Made by a program: the position numbers and the translations under genes | Source: Panorpa germanica | Taxonomy: Eukaryota; Arthropoda; Insecta; Mecoptera; Panorpidae | Reading direction: 5' to 3' | Length of the DNA stretch: 64,000 bases | Assembly: GCA_963678705.1 (NCBI GenBank) | Contig: CAVMBN010000112.1 | Location: 28,001-92,000 of the forward strand | The notes under the pieces: generated by a model | Databases searched by the model: none | The model's input: the letters and a program-made list of their open reading frames with translations, nothing else | What the model was told of the DNA's origin: nothing | Shown: one piece after another, positions 22,186-33,439 of the stretch | Layout of the letters: each line of letters starts with the position of its first letter | Numbering within the stretch: position 1 is the stretch's first letter

Positions 22186-23676
22186 TACGATTAATGATTT
22201 GTAAATAAGAGTATTTTTCTAAACGTTATCAAATAAATCATGCGACAACACCAGCGAGCAGGTAAAGAATATGAAACAAATTTTTAAAATATATTATTCA
22301 TATGATAATTTAGCATGCATGTAGTTATGTAGAAGTTATTTCAATATCAATATGACTGAATTTTATAAATTTGAAACTTCGTTGTCGAGAGAGGAGAGGA
22401 CCAACATAGGATTATAAAAAGGAAACAATTCATAAAAGGATATGTGGTAATCTGAAAACAATTAAAATGCCAATAACATACAATATAATATATATAACAC
22501 TTACATCTAAAAGTTAATAATAAAGTAATAATGAGTACTTAAATAATAAATCTCAATTATACCTATCTAAAAGCAATTAAATGATAATCTCACTCTCCCG
22601 ATCAGAGTATTTGTTTAACAAATGACTGCTAAAAGAAGAATACGGAAAGAGAATTTAAAATTTAAGAACACTACTATTTGGCTTGAAAACAATGAAATAT
22701 AACACTATTACTAAGTAAACACGAAAGGCAGGTAAAATGGCAAAGAGTACATCACTTCGTACGCACGATATAATATATATAACACTTTCATCTAGCGGTA
22801 AATAATAAAATAAAAATGAGAACTCAAATAATAAATCTCAATTATACCTATCTAAAAGCAATCAAATGATAATCTCACTCTCCCGACCAGAGTATTTGTT
22901 TAACAAATGAAAGCCAATAGAAAAATACGTAAAGAGAATCTAAAATTTAAGAGTAAACAATAAAATAATAATAAGAACTTAAATAATAAATCTCAATTAT
23001 ACCTATCTAAAAGCAATTAAATGATAATCTCACTCTCCCGACCAGAGTATTTGTTTACCAAATGAAAGCCAATAGAAAAATACGTAAAGAGAATTTAAAA
23101 TTTAAGAGTAAATAATAAAATAATAATGAGAACTTAAATAATTAATCTCAATTATATCTATCTAGAAGCAATTAAATGATAATCTCACTCTCCCGAATAG
23201 AGTATTTGTTTAACAAATGACTGCTAAAAGAAAAATACGTAAAGAGAATCTAAAATTTAAAGCACTATTTGGGTTAAAACTGATAAAATAAAACATCATT
23301 ACTTATAAAACACGGAAGACGGGTGAAATCGCAAAGATTAAATAATTTCGAACCGTAAAAACGATGGAAGGTTTTTAAGGTTAATAGTTTAATTAAGTAA
23401 AAATTAATCTGAACTATATAATAAAAAAATAATAAGAACTTAAAAAATAAATCTCAATTATATCTATCTAGAAGCAATTAAATGATAATCTCACTCTCCC
23501 GAATAGAGTATTTGTTTAACAAATGACTGCTAAAAGAAAAATACGTAAAGAGAATCTAAAATTTAAGGACACTATTATTTGACCTGAACATGATGAATTA
23601 TAATATTATTACTTATAAAACTCGAATAGCAGATGAAATAGCAAAAAGTAAATAATTTCGAATAATTTGGAGGTAT
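22186..23676. repeat. Irregular tandem repeats downstream of the Helitron Rep/helicase gene
   Basis: A block containing 'tctcaattata', 'aaatgataatctcactctcc' and 'gagtatttgtttaacaaatga' recurs five times, starting near 22552, 22848, 22991, 23145 and 23453 (spacings about 296, 143, 154 and 308). The longer spacings include a second module with 'ataatatatataacact'. The array lies between the stop codon of the Helitron ORF (23677) and the segment at 20716-22185, in the presumed 3' untranslated part of the element. Confidence 0.75.
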
Positions 23677-26600
23677 CTATTCTAATAGAAGTACATTTTT
23701 ATAAACAACATTGGAAGTAAATGTATCCTTCTTTGATTTAGTAACAGAAGTTAATGTTTCAATTTTTAAATTATTGGATGATTTAACCCTTGAAAACGCG
23801 ACATATAATTGGCCATGAGTAAAAACGGGTTCCCGTAATAAAACACCTACTTTTTCAAAAGTTTGACCTTGTGATTTATTTATTGTCATAGCAAATGCTA
23901 ATCGAACAGGAAACTGAACTCTTTTAAGTATAAATGGAAGATTTATATCAGAAGGAGCTAACACTATTTTAGGAATAAGAGCGCGATCACCGGTGTGACT
24001 TCCAGTAATTATTTCTGCATCTATTACAGATGTATAGATATGTTTTACAATTAAACGGGTTCCATTGCAAAGTCCACTATTAGCATTCATATTTCTTAAA
24101 AGCATTATGATTGCACCTATTTTTAAATTTAATTTATGTGGAGGCATACCCGATGGTGTCAAACTATTTAAAAATTCTACTGGGAAATGATTTTGTTCTG
24201 TATCAGAATCAGTTGAAACAGAGTCATGACTTAAAGAGCAAATTTGTTCCCCATCCAATAAATTTAAAATTTTTTCATTAATCTGTAATGTGTCTTCATT
24301 TAATGGACATAAAATTACGCGAGATTTTAATTCATCAAGAGTAACTAAATTAATATCGCCGTATATTTCATCGACTAAAGGTTTGGCGGAAATGAATTTA
24401 TTTGGAATTTTAACCATGTTTACTACACTACCTGGACAATCATTAATTAGTCCATCTCCAAGTTGTAATAACCACGTTTTAAAATCGATTTCTTCTTGCG
24501 CAACTCTCATGTTAATTGTCAGATGCTTAATTTTGAAAAGTGACCATAACCTGCTATTTTGAATACACGTTGAAACTATATCTGCAACCGTTCCGCGTTT
24601 AACAACAGGAAGACATTGTCGAAAATCTCCTCCTAGTAAAATGATTTTATTACCAAATGGCTTATTATTTTTCATTAAATCGCGAAGGCACATATCTACT
24701 ACATCTAAAGCAAAGTAAGGCGCCATTGTAACCTCGTCCCATATAATTAACTTAGCTGATTTTAATAACTTCCCATCAATAGAGTTGTGCCTTATGGATG
24801 AAGTTGAATTTCCATCTAGGGGAACCGGTAATTTAAACTGTGAATGAATTGTCCTCCCCGCTTTCAGTAAAGTCGCAGCTATCCCTGTCCAAGCCACAGG
24901 TATAGCAGTTAATCCCATTCCACGTACGACGTGTAGTAAAGCAGTATAAAGAAATGTTTTCCCAGAACCACCCGACCCATGAATAAAGAAATATCTTTGC
25001 TCTTCATTATCATTGTTTATGCAAAGCATTATTTCATCAAATACGTTTTTCTGTTCCGAATTTAATTGATTACTAAAATTAACCCCTTGCTCAAATTCTT
25101 CTACTTGGTTAAATGTTTCCCTAACTAAAACTAAATTTACATTATGATATTCCAGAAATCCAAAATCAGTATAATTGAAATTATGTAATTTAAAAATATC
25201 AATGATGTCATTGATAGCTAACTGTTCCGCAGTTTCTTGGTTATAAGTTAAACTATAATCCTCGCATAAAGTTACTTTATGATTATCCCATAATAAATTA
25301 GGATCGCAGGGTTCGCAAAAAATACAAATAAAAGCAAATAGCTGTCGTAGCTGTTTGGGCATTTTACAAATTGAAGCATCATCTAAACAACGATCCCATT
25401 GAGTAGCATCATTCAATAAACCTAATTGTTTTGCTGTTTCGTGGAAAGTGGAATATTCGATTCCATTGAGAGTTCGCAAGTCTTTGAAACATGTAGCGCC
25501 GCGTACATAAAGCAACAATAACCTTAAATAAAACCTTTCACCTTCTTTAGGACTAACACTATACATTCTCGGAATTATCAAATGACTTATGCGCTGTCTT
25601 AAAGTCCATGTCTTTTTGCGATCAAAAATGTAATGTTCGGGTATTTCCGTATACAAATAAGTTTTAGCCTCTACCGATGTTGAATTTAATTTAAACCAAG
25701 CCGTTAATGTAGTTTCTGAAGACTTTGCTAATGCAGATTCTTCATTTCCTTCAGTAAATAAAATATTTTGTTGGTTTTCTAAATGAACTGCTAACCTATA
25801 TATAGTGTGTGTTTTATATTGCAGATCGAATGCAAATATTCTCCACATGGCTTCCGGTGGTGATACATATCGCGCGTCTAAATAAAATGAAACTTCATCC
25901 CAGTCTAATTGTGCTTGTCCTTCAGATGTTATTTTAACATTGGCACAATCATGGCCCTTATATATATATTTAAATAAATATTTTACGCTTTTAACCGAAG
26001 CGCAAATTTCAACATTAATGTGGCATCTATATTTCAAGGAAAGGAATCTATTGTACGGTACAACCCATCTATTATCTACTGTATGTTTTATAGTGCCTTT
26101 TGCCGTGTAAAAATCAATTTTTGAATTATTATCCCGACGTCTGTACAAAGGATACCCGTTACTGTTATTTACAGTGGAAGCTTGAAATGATTTCGGAAAA
26201 TCTTTACTGCATTTATTGTCTTTCATGCATGGAGCATTTAAATTATATGGTCCACATGGACCGTGAATCATACATTTCTTGACCACATCAAATAAAATGG
26301 GATGAGTTTCACTATCTGGAATTTCTGCAGATACAACTTTATCAATAAGTTCCGTGTTTCGAATTTTATTTTGATTATTTAAAATTATTAGAATGTGAAT
26401 GTGAGGTAAACCGCGTTTTTGAAATTCAATAACAGAAACGATAGCTGTTACCTTACCGAAAATATGTCTTTTCAATAGATCGTCAAAGAGTTCTTTCACT
26501 TTTAATTGAAATACTCTGACAACTAAATCGGGACGATTTTCGGTTCGTTGATTATTAAGTAAATTACTTTTAATTTCTGGCCACTCGGGATTACATGTCA

Positions 26601-29600
26601 TTGTAATAAACAAATCCGGTGAACCATATTTACAAATAATTCCCATAGCATCAAGATAATGTTGTGACATGCTACGTGGACTTCCGACAAATGTACTTGG
26701 TAAAATAACCATTCTGCCAGGTATAATTCCTTCATTAATGGATTTATTTTTGACGTAATCCATCAACCCATTATACATTTCTGACCGCAATTTCTTTTGT
26801 GTATTTGCGTTCCGAATGAAATTAAGTCTATTACCTTCGATTTTGGAATACGCGTCAACAATATACTGTTGAGTAAGTTTTCCGGCACTAAGAAATGGAT
26901 TAAAAGAGCCCGTGCATCTAAGTTTATAAAAATAAAATTGACGATGAGAAATTCTTCTTGCTAATGAAACATTTAGTAAATGTTCCGAATGGCCGAGTTC
27001 ACCGGTTGGACATAACAACGGATAAGTCATTGGATCGCAATTTTCATTAAGAATATTTATGTTACGTAGATTACCATCTTTTTGATAGACACAAATGTCT
27101 CTATCAGAAGGTGGTAATCCATCTTTGCTTGTAAAAATTAAAGCTACTTCATTAGTAGACGGCACGTTGTATCGCCGTGGATCTTTTGTGAGCTGCTGAA
27201 CAATATTCATCTGCACATCAAAAGGGTTTCTACCTTCGAAATTAGCTTTTGCAATCTCCTCTCTTTCTACTTCAGCCATCATTTTATATGCAGCAGCGTA
27301 TGGATTTACTTTTCTTATTAAAGAATCCAATTGCTCAAATAGTTGTCTCTTGCATTTACGGTTAATATCGCCTTGCATTCTTTTACATATGGCCTCATCA
27401 GGATCTAGAATATACAGCTGACCATATTGTGGCTGTTTTCCTTCTGTAGGGTGTGCCGATGATATTCTATGGTAAACCTGACCACATATCCTGAAACAGT
27501 ACGGCCCACGTGTGCCTGGACGGTGATCAATATGTGCTCCCAATGAAGCAAATGCAAGCGAACTATTGTAATTTCTGATGTTATCCATAAAATTTGCAGA
27601 AAGGGGATGCATATTAGTCATTAATTCCATTAACAGCTCTGGAAATTGGTTAGAAGAGTTCGGAATTGAAACTTTGCCTTTCGAACAGCATAATGAAAAT
27701 TTCCCATCTGTTGGCTTCTCATTTTTGAAATGAGTTGCTTCACAAAATTGACAGATAACGTTCATAGATCCACAGTTATGTTGTATTACAAGTACTTCAT
27801 CGTCTATTTCTTGAAGGGCTGTGCTAAATGTTTGTTGCGATATGGATGGTGCAATATTTTGCGTTTCCTTTTCTCTTTGTGTTTCAAGTTCTAACGCTTT
27901 ATCTAATTTGCTTTGCTTTTGCAAGGCTATATTATTTAATCTATTGCGCTTTGCCTCTTCTTTTTCACTGGCTAACCTAATTCTTTTGCGAAATAATATT
28001 TTTTTTTTTCTTCTTTTTTTTTCTTTTGTACTTTCCTGTAACAATCGCTTTTTGTTTATTAAATTCTGCTTCTTTAGACGAACTTGTTTTGCGTGTCTTG
28101 TTTCCAAAATAATTCTTTTCTTAAAATCTGCTTTCAGTTTCTCTAGTCTTGTTCTTCTTTTGTCAGGCGTTTCTCTTTTGAATCTTTTAGTATCTCTCAC
28201 CGCCTGTTCCTTTAAGCGAATTTGTTTTAATTCATTCGTTTCCTTATTTAATTTCTTCTTTAAATCTGCTTTCTTTTTCTCTAGTCTTGTTCTTCTTTTG
28301 TCAGGCGTTTCTCTTTTGAATCTTTTAGTATCTCTCACCGCCTGTTCCTTTAAGCGAATTTGTTTTAATTCATTCGTTTCCTTATTTAATTTCTTCTTTA
28401 AATCTGCTTTCTTTTTCTCTAGTCTTGTTCTTCTTTTGTCAGGCGTTTCTCTTCTGAATCTCTTGCTATCTCTCACCGCCTGTTCCTTTAAGCGAATTTG
28501 TTTTAATTCATTCGTTTCCTTATTTAATTTCTTCTTAAAATCTGCTTTCTTTTTCTCTAGTCTTGTTCTTCTTTTGTCGGGCGTTTCTATTCGAAATCTG
28601 TTGCTATCTCTCAACGCCTGTTCTTTTAAACGAATTTGTTTTGACTCACTTGTTTCGCTGTCTAATTTCTTTTCAAAATATGTCTTCAGTTCTTTTAATC
28701 TTTTTTGCCTTTCACCTTTAGTTTCTTTACTGAAATTATCCCTATTTCTTAAAATCTGTTTTTGTAAGCGTTTATTTTTGTCTTCATCACCTTGAGACTC
28801 CAATATTGTTTTCCTTCGTACACATACGGCTTGTTTCGCCTTTTTAAAGAGCCTTTCACTTACTCTTGTTTTTAATATAGTACATCGTCCTTGGTTTTCT
28901 TCTATTGACAATACTGTATCACTAACTTTTTCTAATTTATTTAACTGCACATTATAATCACTTACTAAAATATCACATGCTACATTATCACATATTACAC
29001 CATCACTATTTATATTGGCACTTATTTCACTAATTTCACTGGTAAACTTTGAGTAAGAATATTCACAAATTTCTGAAATATTAATATTACCTGTAATACT
29101 TGTTATGGTAATTGGGTTAATTGTAAATAATAAAGAACCCGCAGAATTCTGAAAATTGTATTTAATCAAGTCGACTAAATCAGTTACATATTTATAACAC
29201 AAAAGTACTGCTTTGCCATTAGAATTTGAAGTAGATTGTCCCTTTAAACCCCTTGAGTGGGAATCAAAGATCCAAAAAAAACTGTTATGTTTAAAGATTG
29301 CAAATGTTTGACTGCAAGTAGTGAATAGCCCGTTGTTATATTTTTTAAAGTATTTTTCTAAAAAGTCTCCTGTTAATATATTAAGATCACCTTGTGCAGT
29401 GTTCATAAGATCATGACTAATTTTACATGTACCATTACCAATCGATATAATTGGATTAATCTCTTCGATCAGTAAAAATGGGTGACAACCGGGTTTTAAA
29501 TTTTTTCGATAGCAATTGTCTCCTAGTATTAAAATATAATCTAATACGTGAGTGGTCCAGTTATTTAATGCAATTAATGAATGAATACATATACTGAATG

Positions 29601-30531
29601 TAGCTATTGCCGTACATTGAGAATTTTTAGGTAAATTTGTAAAAATATCACTTGCTTGATTAAAATTAGCTTGCATTATTTTATAAGGTTCAGGCAACTT
29701 GAATTCAGTTACACCTAATTCAGAGGCATTAAGATTTGGAGAACTATAAATGGAAGTTGTAACGATTTCCTCAATGTTTACAGAGTTCGTAGAATTATTT
29801 ATTTCTGTTAAAATACTATTGTCCATAGTGCTTAATATACTAACAGGAACAATAGAAAATTGAGTGTTTTCACAGTTACTAAAATTAAATTTAATCAAGT
29901 TTATGACATCTAGAAGGTCATTAAAACATAAAAGAACGGATTTTCCATTTTTTTCACAAACAATTTGTCCTTTAATACCTCTTGGATGTGAATCGAACAC
30001 CCAAAATAAGTCAGATTCTTTAAAAATAACAAAAGTATCATTACTAATTGTAAATAGTCCTTTTTCATGTTCTACGAAAAATGATTCTAGAAATGAAATT
30101 GTTAATTCATTAATACCTGCCTTTGCATTTATAATGTCACCACACAGAGTTTTTGATTTGTCACAATATACGACGTATGTGTGACCTTTTACGGAGATGT
30201 TTTGTTTGAGTTTATCAGCTAATAACAAATCGTGTTGATTACCTACAAAATTATCTAAGTAACATCGATCTCCTAATTTTAAAATATCATTTAAAGTTTC
30301 TGAATGCCACGTATTTAATGCAGTAGTTTCGTTTACACATATTGCGACAAAGCAATTGAAAGTACACTGCTTACCAAGGGACCTATCACAAAATCTTTTG
30401 TCAAATTGACTGAAACTACCTCTTACAATTGATAATGGCTTCTTTAGTTCATTTGCATTAGTTCTTAAATTCCTAATATTAACAGAAGACACATTTCGTT
30501 TCCTTCCAAATCCGAATAAAGATTTAGACAT
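23677..30531 (-). CDS. Helitron Rep/helicase with two N-terminal protease-like domains (intact, 2284 aa)
   Basis: This is the rolling-circle transposition protein of an autonomous Helitron. Domains by residue: two tandem cysteine-protease-like domains, about 43-235 (GKQC, Cys56; FDSHPRG, Asp180/His182) and 293-478 (SQC, Cys306; FDSHSRG, Asp423/His425); a basic coiled-coil array, 560-890, with a 46-residue repeat; a Cys-rich knuckle, 920-955 (CQFC ... CCSKGKV); a Helitron N-like region, 1195-1380; the HUH nuclease motif RGLPHIHI (His1377, His1379); the two-tyrosine motif VKYLFKYIYKGHD (Tyr1518, Tyr1522); and a PIF1-type helicase from 1820 with Walker A GSGGSGKT (1852-1859), Walker B LIIWDEV, GGDFRQCLPVV and the C-terminal INKSQGQT and YVAFSRV motifs. 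No stop or frameshift is present and all nuclease and helicase motifs are kept, so it may be active. The paired Cys and DxH motifs resemble herpesvirus-tegument-type deubiquitinases (peptidase C76); that is inference. The ATG at 30531 is the first Met of the frame. Confidence 0.95.
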   Translation of the reverse strand: MSKSLFGFGRKRNVSSVNIRNLRTNANELKKPLSIVRGSFSQFDKRFCDRSLGKQCTFNCFVAICVNETTALNTWHSETLNDILKLGDRCYLDNFVGNQHDLLLADKLKQNISVKGHTYVVYCDKSKTLCGDIINAKAGINELTISFLESFFVEHEKGLFTISNDTFVIFKESDLFWVFDSHPRGIKGQIVCEKNGKSVLLCFNDLLDVINLIKFNFSNCENTQFSIVPVSILSTMDNSILTEINNSTNSVNIEEIVTTSIYSSPNLNASELGVTEFKLPEPYKIMQANFNQASDIFTNLPKNSQCTAIATFSICIHSLIALNNWTTHVLDYILILGDNCYRKNLKPGCHPFLLIEEINPIISIGNGTCKISHDLMNTAQGDLNILTGDFLEKYFKKYNNGLFTTCSQTFAIFKHNSFFWIFDSHSRGLKGQSTSNSNGKAVLLCYKYVTDLVDLIKYNFQNSAGSLLFTINPITITSITGNINISEICEYSYSKFTSEISEISANINSDGVICDNVACDILVSDYNVQLNKLEKVSDTVLSIEENQGRCTILKTRVSERLFKKAKQAVCVRRKTILESQGDEDKNKRLQKQILRNRDNFSKETKGERQKRLKELKTYFEKKLDSETSESKQIRLKEQALRDSNRFRIETPDKRRTRLEKKKADFKKKLNKETNELKQIRLKEQAVRDSKRFRRETPDKRRTRLEKKKADLKKKLNKETNELKQIRLKEQAVRDTKRFKRETPDKRRTRLEKKKADLKKKLNKETNELKQIRLKEQAVRDTKRFKRETPDKRRTRLEKLKADFKKRIILETRHAKQVRLKKQNLINKKRLLQESTKEKKRRKKKILFRKRIRLASEKEEAKRNRLNNIALQKQSKLDKALELETQREKETQNIAPSISQQTFSTALQEIDDEVLVIQHNCGSMNVICQFCEATHFKNEKPTDGKFSLCCSKGKVSIPNSSNQFPELLMELMTNMHPLSANFMDNIRNYNSSLAFASLGAHIDHRPGTRGPYCFRICGQVYHRISSAHPTEGKQPQYGQLYILDPDEAICKRMQGDINRKCKRQLFEQLDSLIRKVNPYAAAYKMMAEVEREEIAKANFEGRNPFDVQMNIVQQLTKDPRRYNVPSTNEVALIFTSKDGLPPSDRDICVYQKDGNLRNINILNENCDPMTYPLLCPTGELGHSEHLLNVSLARRISHRQFYFYKLRCTGSFNPFLSAGKLTQQYIVDAYSKIEGNRLNFIRNANTQKKLRSEMYNGLMDYVKNKSINEGIIPGRMVILPSTFVGSPRSMSQHYLDAMGIICKYGSPDLFITMTCNPEWPEIKSNLLNNQRTENRPDLVVRVFQLKVKELFDDLLKRHIFGKVTAIVSVIEFQKRGLPHIHILIILNNQNKIRNTELIDKVVSAEIPDSETHPILFDVVKKCMIHGPCGPYNLNAPCMKDNKCSKDFPKSFQASTVNNSNGYPLYRRRDNNSKIDFYTAKGTIKHTVDNRWVVPYNRFLSLKYRCHINVEICASVKSVKYLFKYIYKGHDCANVKITSEGQAQLDWDEVSFYLDARYVSPPEAMWRIFAFDLQYKTHTIYRLAVHLENQQNILFTEGNEESALAKSSETTLTAWFKLNSTSVEAKTYLYTEIPEHYIFDRKKTWTLRQRISHLIIPRMYSVSPKEGERFYLRLLLLYVRGATCFKDLRTLNGIEYSTFHETAKQLGLLNDATQWDRCLDDASICKMPKQLRQLFAFICIFCEPCDPNLLWDNHKVTLCEDYSLTYNQETAEQLAINDIIDIFKLHNFNYTDFGFLEYHNVNLVLVRETFNQVEEFEQGVNFSNQLNSEQKNVFDEIMLCINNDNEEQRYFFIHGSGGSGKTFLYTALLHVVRGMGLTAIPVAWTGIAATLLKAGRTIHSQFKLPVPLDGNSTSSIRHNSIDGKLLKSAKLIIWDEVTMAPYFALDVVDMCLRDLMKNNKPFGNKIILLGGDFRQCLPVVKRGTVADIVSTCIQNSRLWSLFKIKHLTINMRVAQEEIDFKTWLLQLGDGLINDCPGSVVNMVKIPNKFISAKPLVDEIYGDINLVTLDELKSRVILCPLNEDTLQINEKILNLLDGEQICSLSHDSVSTDSDTEQNHFPVEFLNSLTPSGMPPHKLNLKIGAIIMLLRNMNANSGLCNGTRLIVKHIYTSVIDAEIITGSHTGDRALIPKIVLAPSDINLPFILKRVQFPVRLAFAMTINKSQGQTFEKVGVLLREPVFTHGQLYVAFSRVKSSNNLKIETLTSVTKSKKDTFTSNVVYKNVLLLE
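28110..28650. repeat. 138-bp coding minisatellite within the Helitron gene
   Basis: About four tandem copies of a 138-bp unit encode a 46-residue repeat (residues about 630-808) with ETNELKQIRLKEQAVRD and ETPDKRRTRLEKKKAD. The two middle units are almost identical at the DNA level, which suggests recent unequal exchange. The antisense strand is open across it (27821-28795), but this is a by-product of the repeat. Confidence 0.85.
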
Positions 30532-32005
30532 ATTGAAGAAACAAATAAATATGTTATATATAAAATAAAATTTAAAAGTATTAACTAAACTATTATTAGA
30601 TATAGGTAATGAATAAAGATTAAATAAAAGAAATAAGCAAATATTTTAATATAATATACTTAGCTCCTTAAAAGATCTCTGGAATGTAACATACGCCACA
30701 GAAAAATATGTCCTCACGTATATTGTAATATATACTTATATATATAAACATATGTCCAATGGAGTGATTTAAATTCTTATTTTCCTAAAATTAAAAAAAA
30801 CAATACGATAATTAAAAATATATATGACTACGTTAATCTATAACATAAAGGTAAATGATTATGGAAACTAAAATATTTTGTGGAAACTAAAGTAACATGC
30901 AAGAACATAAGTTTATTTAAAATGTGAATAATAAATGTGAAACACGAATAATAAAACATGCACTGTAAACAGAATGGATTGAAAACATGCTTTAGACGCC
31001 TTTTTCTTACGCTAGGGCTGGACTGCGGAAAAGAATACTCCAGAAATAATAACAATAAAAATATAAATTATTTCCGCCTACTTTTAAATTTGAATTTAAA
31101 TGTACCATATATACATTTGTATGATTCAAGTGATGGATTTATTTCTGTACTATTCTCTTTCGCAGTGTAGCTTTAGCATAAGAAAGAGGTGTCTAAAGCA
31201 TTATTTCGACGAATATTTTTACAATGTAGAATATAAAACATTTATAAATAAATAAAATTAACAAACCAGTAATAAAAATTATACTCGTCTTAGCTCAAAA
31301 TTAATATAGCAGCAATATATAATAAGTATAATGTGTATCATTCAAGAATCTGAAACAAATAAAAGAATTTCATTTTTCTAAAAGCAAAATTAGCCTCATG
31401 TAATTTTTACTGAAGGTATTAAATATGTTATGAATATCGAAAACAGATTACAAATCATTTTAGTTATGTAATGACAGGTGTAATTATGCAATGTCAAACA
31501 GATTTGGTAAAACTGCTGTCTGAATGACTTGTCTGTCTTTGATTTGAATTTCACATTTTCGTTTCAATACTGAAACATGTATAATTTCCAGCCATATGAC
31601 ATGTAAACTGGAGTTCTGACTGAATCATTTCTGCATTGCTTAAAATGGTAAGCAGTCAAATTTAGATCTCAATCAATAACAGAGATGTATGTTTGGCCAA
31701 TATCGATATCAATTAACTAATATCAGTAGAAGCTAAAAGTGTTAAACATCAATACTGAACTGATAACTTTAACAACTACCAAACCATACTAAAATAGTCC
31801 TTTTCTGTTTGAACCATAGACTAAATATGTTAGAATTAAAATAATTTTTAATAACATTGGTAATAAGCCTTTCTAAAATGTGGAAGTTTTGACATTTGCC
31901 TTTTTGCATCGAGCCACAGATAAAAAAAATATGAAAGATTGAATTAATTTAGAATAAAATACAGAAATAGATTAGAATAATAACTGTAAGTTATTAATAA
32001 CTTAC

Positions 32006-32072
32006 CTTTACTAAATATATCACGGGCCACTTTACTTTGACAGCAAGGGAAACACAATATATCTCTCAATAC
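32006..32072 (-). other. Candidate small exon (67 bp)
   Basis: On the minus strand an acceptor (TTTTTCAG) precedes 67 bases that are open in one frame only (VLRDILCFPCCQSKVARDIF and three more residues), followed by a strong donor GTAAGT. The codon choice looks less AT-driven than its flanks, and the CFPCC run is unusual. I do not recognise the protein and found no partner exon in a compatible phase. It could belong to a host gene or be a captured piece within the Helitron. Confidence 0.3.
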
Positions 32073-33059
32073 CTGAAAAACATAGTATAATTATTAAACC
32101 ATATTTTAAATAAGTTGCATTGTTAATTAAAGCATTTTGTTATCATCAGTAAATAATGTAAATATTTGAAAGTTTCACTTTTAGCACAGTTAAATTTTAT
32201 CTATTAGCGAGTAACAAAAGTTATATTTTAAGTACTGTCATAGTAATTGTTATTTACTACAGAACATTTTACACTATTAATATGTTTCTATATTTGGTAC
32301 GGAAATATAACATTTTTATTTACTATTGAAATATTTCTAAACTAATACTCATGAATCGTGTAATATTACATAGAATATGAGACAATTATTACTATCGTTA
32401 AAAAAGGTTTACACAACTCATATTGTAACAACGTAGAAATATAAATGCAAATATAAAATAAGATTATAGAAAACTTACCTTTTATCAATTAAAACGTAAT
32501 ATAAATCAATATGTATAGATTTATTACATAAAGAAATTATTATTAACCACTTAAGAAAACAATTAATATTTATAACTTTATGCAAAAAATATAATAATCT
32601 GTAGTAACTCAACCAACTGCACAACTGCACTGACTTTAACAGACTGAAGATATTCACTTTATTTATTTGTATATATTCCCTCCAAAATATTTGCAAAGAA
32701 TGCAACATAAAAAAAACGAAACCAACGTTTCCCGCTATTAACAAATACAATACACACAGTACAGGGAGCCAACATGAAAAATATAAAACATTGCAGTAGA
32801 GCATTAGTAAACAATTACCATACATTCAACCAGTTAAACTTATACATGTATGGCAAACATATATATTGTATATTACAATACAGATCCATATGCATATGCA
32901 CCGTCACACCGAGTATATAAATGTTTACAGGAATCTAGCCTCAAAGTTTTTATATCAATAAACTGTTAATATGTGTTCATTTGTTTACATTTAAAAAAAA
33001 AATCTTTTAAAATTTAGTATAATTACGTTGTGTAAACATTTTAAATAGTGACGTTCTTT

Positions 33060-33260
33060 AAATAGTTGGGTTCTTAGGCCAGTCGCAGTACGAAACCGTA
33101 TTTAAGCGACGGCGAATTCCGACGTAAATCAGCGGGTTGGATGAGCGGCTACTATTCTCAAAGCAAACCGACTCTGTGTGTTATAACACATACATACCCC
33201 GTACCGATATGACAGTACTCCTAGCAACTTGTGTACTGTAGGGGGTGTATTGGAGTTGTT
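33060..33260. promoter_or_regulatory. GC-richer patch, possible promoter or 5' exon remnant
   Basis: This stretch of about 200 bp, with several CpG dinucleotides ('aagcgacggcgaattccgac'), contrasts with kilobases of AT-rich DNA on both sides. It lies upstream, on the minus strand, of the donor near 32479 and the exon-like segment at 32006-32072. A promoter or first exon is possible but unproven. Confidence 0.2.
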
Positions 33261-33439
33261 TTACACTAATATAATTTATCATGAGAGTAAACTTTTACTT
33301 TAATTTTTATCGATACACCATTGGTATTAAAGAGACTTTAGCATTTTTTATATATCTGAGTTCTGCTTGGCGTGAATTTTAATTGTATTACGATTTATTG
33401 TATTTTTGTGGTGGTATGTCGTTACAGTTACAGTACACA

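Larger units (their letters stand above)
30532..33439. other. AT-rich DNA upstream of the Helitron gene
   Basis: No complete gene is recognised. It holds one exon-like segment (32006-32072) and a GC-richer patch (about 33060-33260), listed separately. An open stretch on the minus strand at 32475-32825 encodes a very hydrophobic, AT-driven sequence that I do not accept as a gene, although it ends at a good GTAAGT donor (about 32474-32479). If the Helitron's 5' end is the unit at 33440-34212, this whole stretch belongs to the element. Confidence 0.4.

Noticed and set aside
22552-23600. A CRISPR-like pattern of spaced repeats
   Set aside because: The repeats are long, diverged and irregularly spaced, in eukaryotic DNA next to a transposon gene; this is a degenerate tandem repeat.
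27821-28795. A 324-codon open frame on the plus strand, rich in Phe, Leu and Ser
   Set aside because: It is the antisense of the Lys/Arg/Glu-rich repeat array in the Helitron gene; the repetitive, biased codons on the coding strand leave the other strand open.
32475-32825. A 116-codon hydrophobic open frame on the minus strand
   Set aside because: Its composition follows the AT-rich DNA, it does not join in frame to the exon-like segment at 32006-32072, and no family is recognised.
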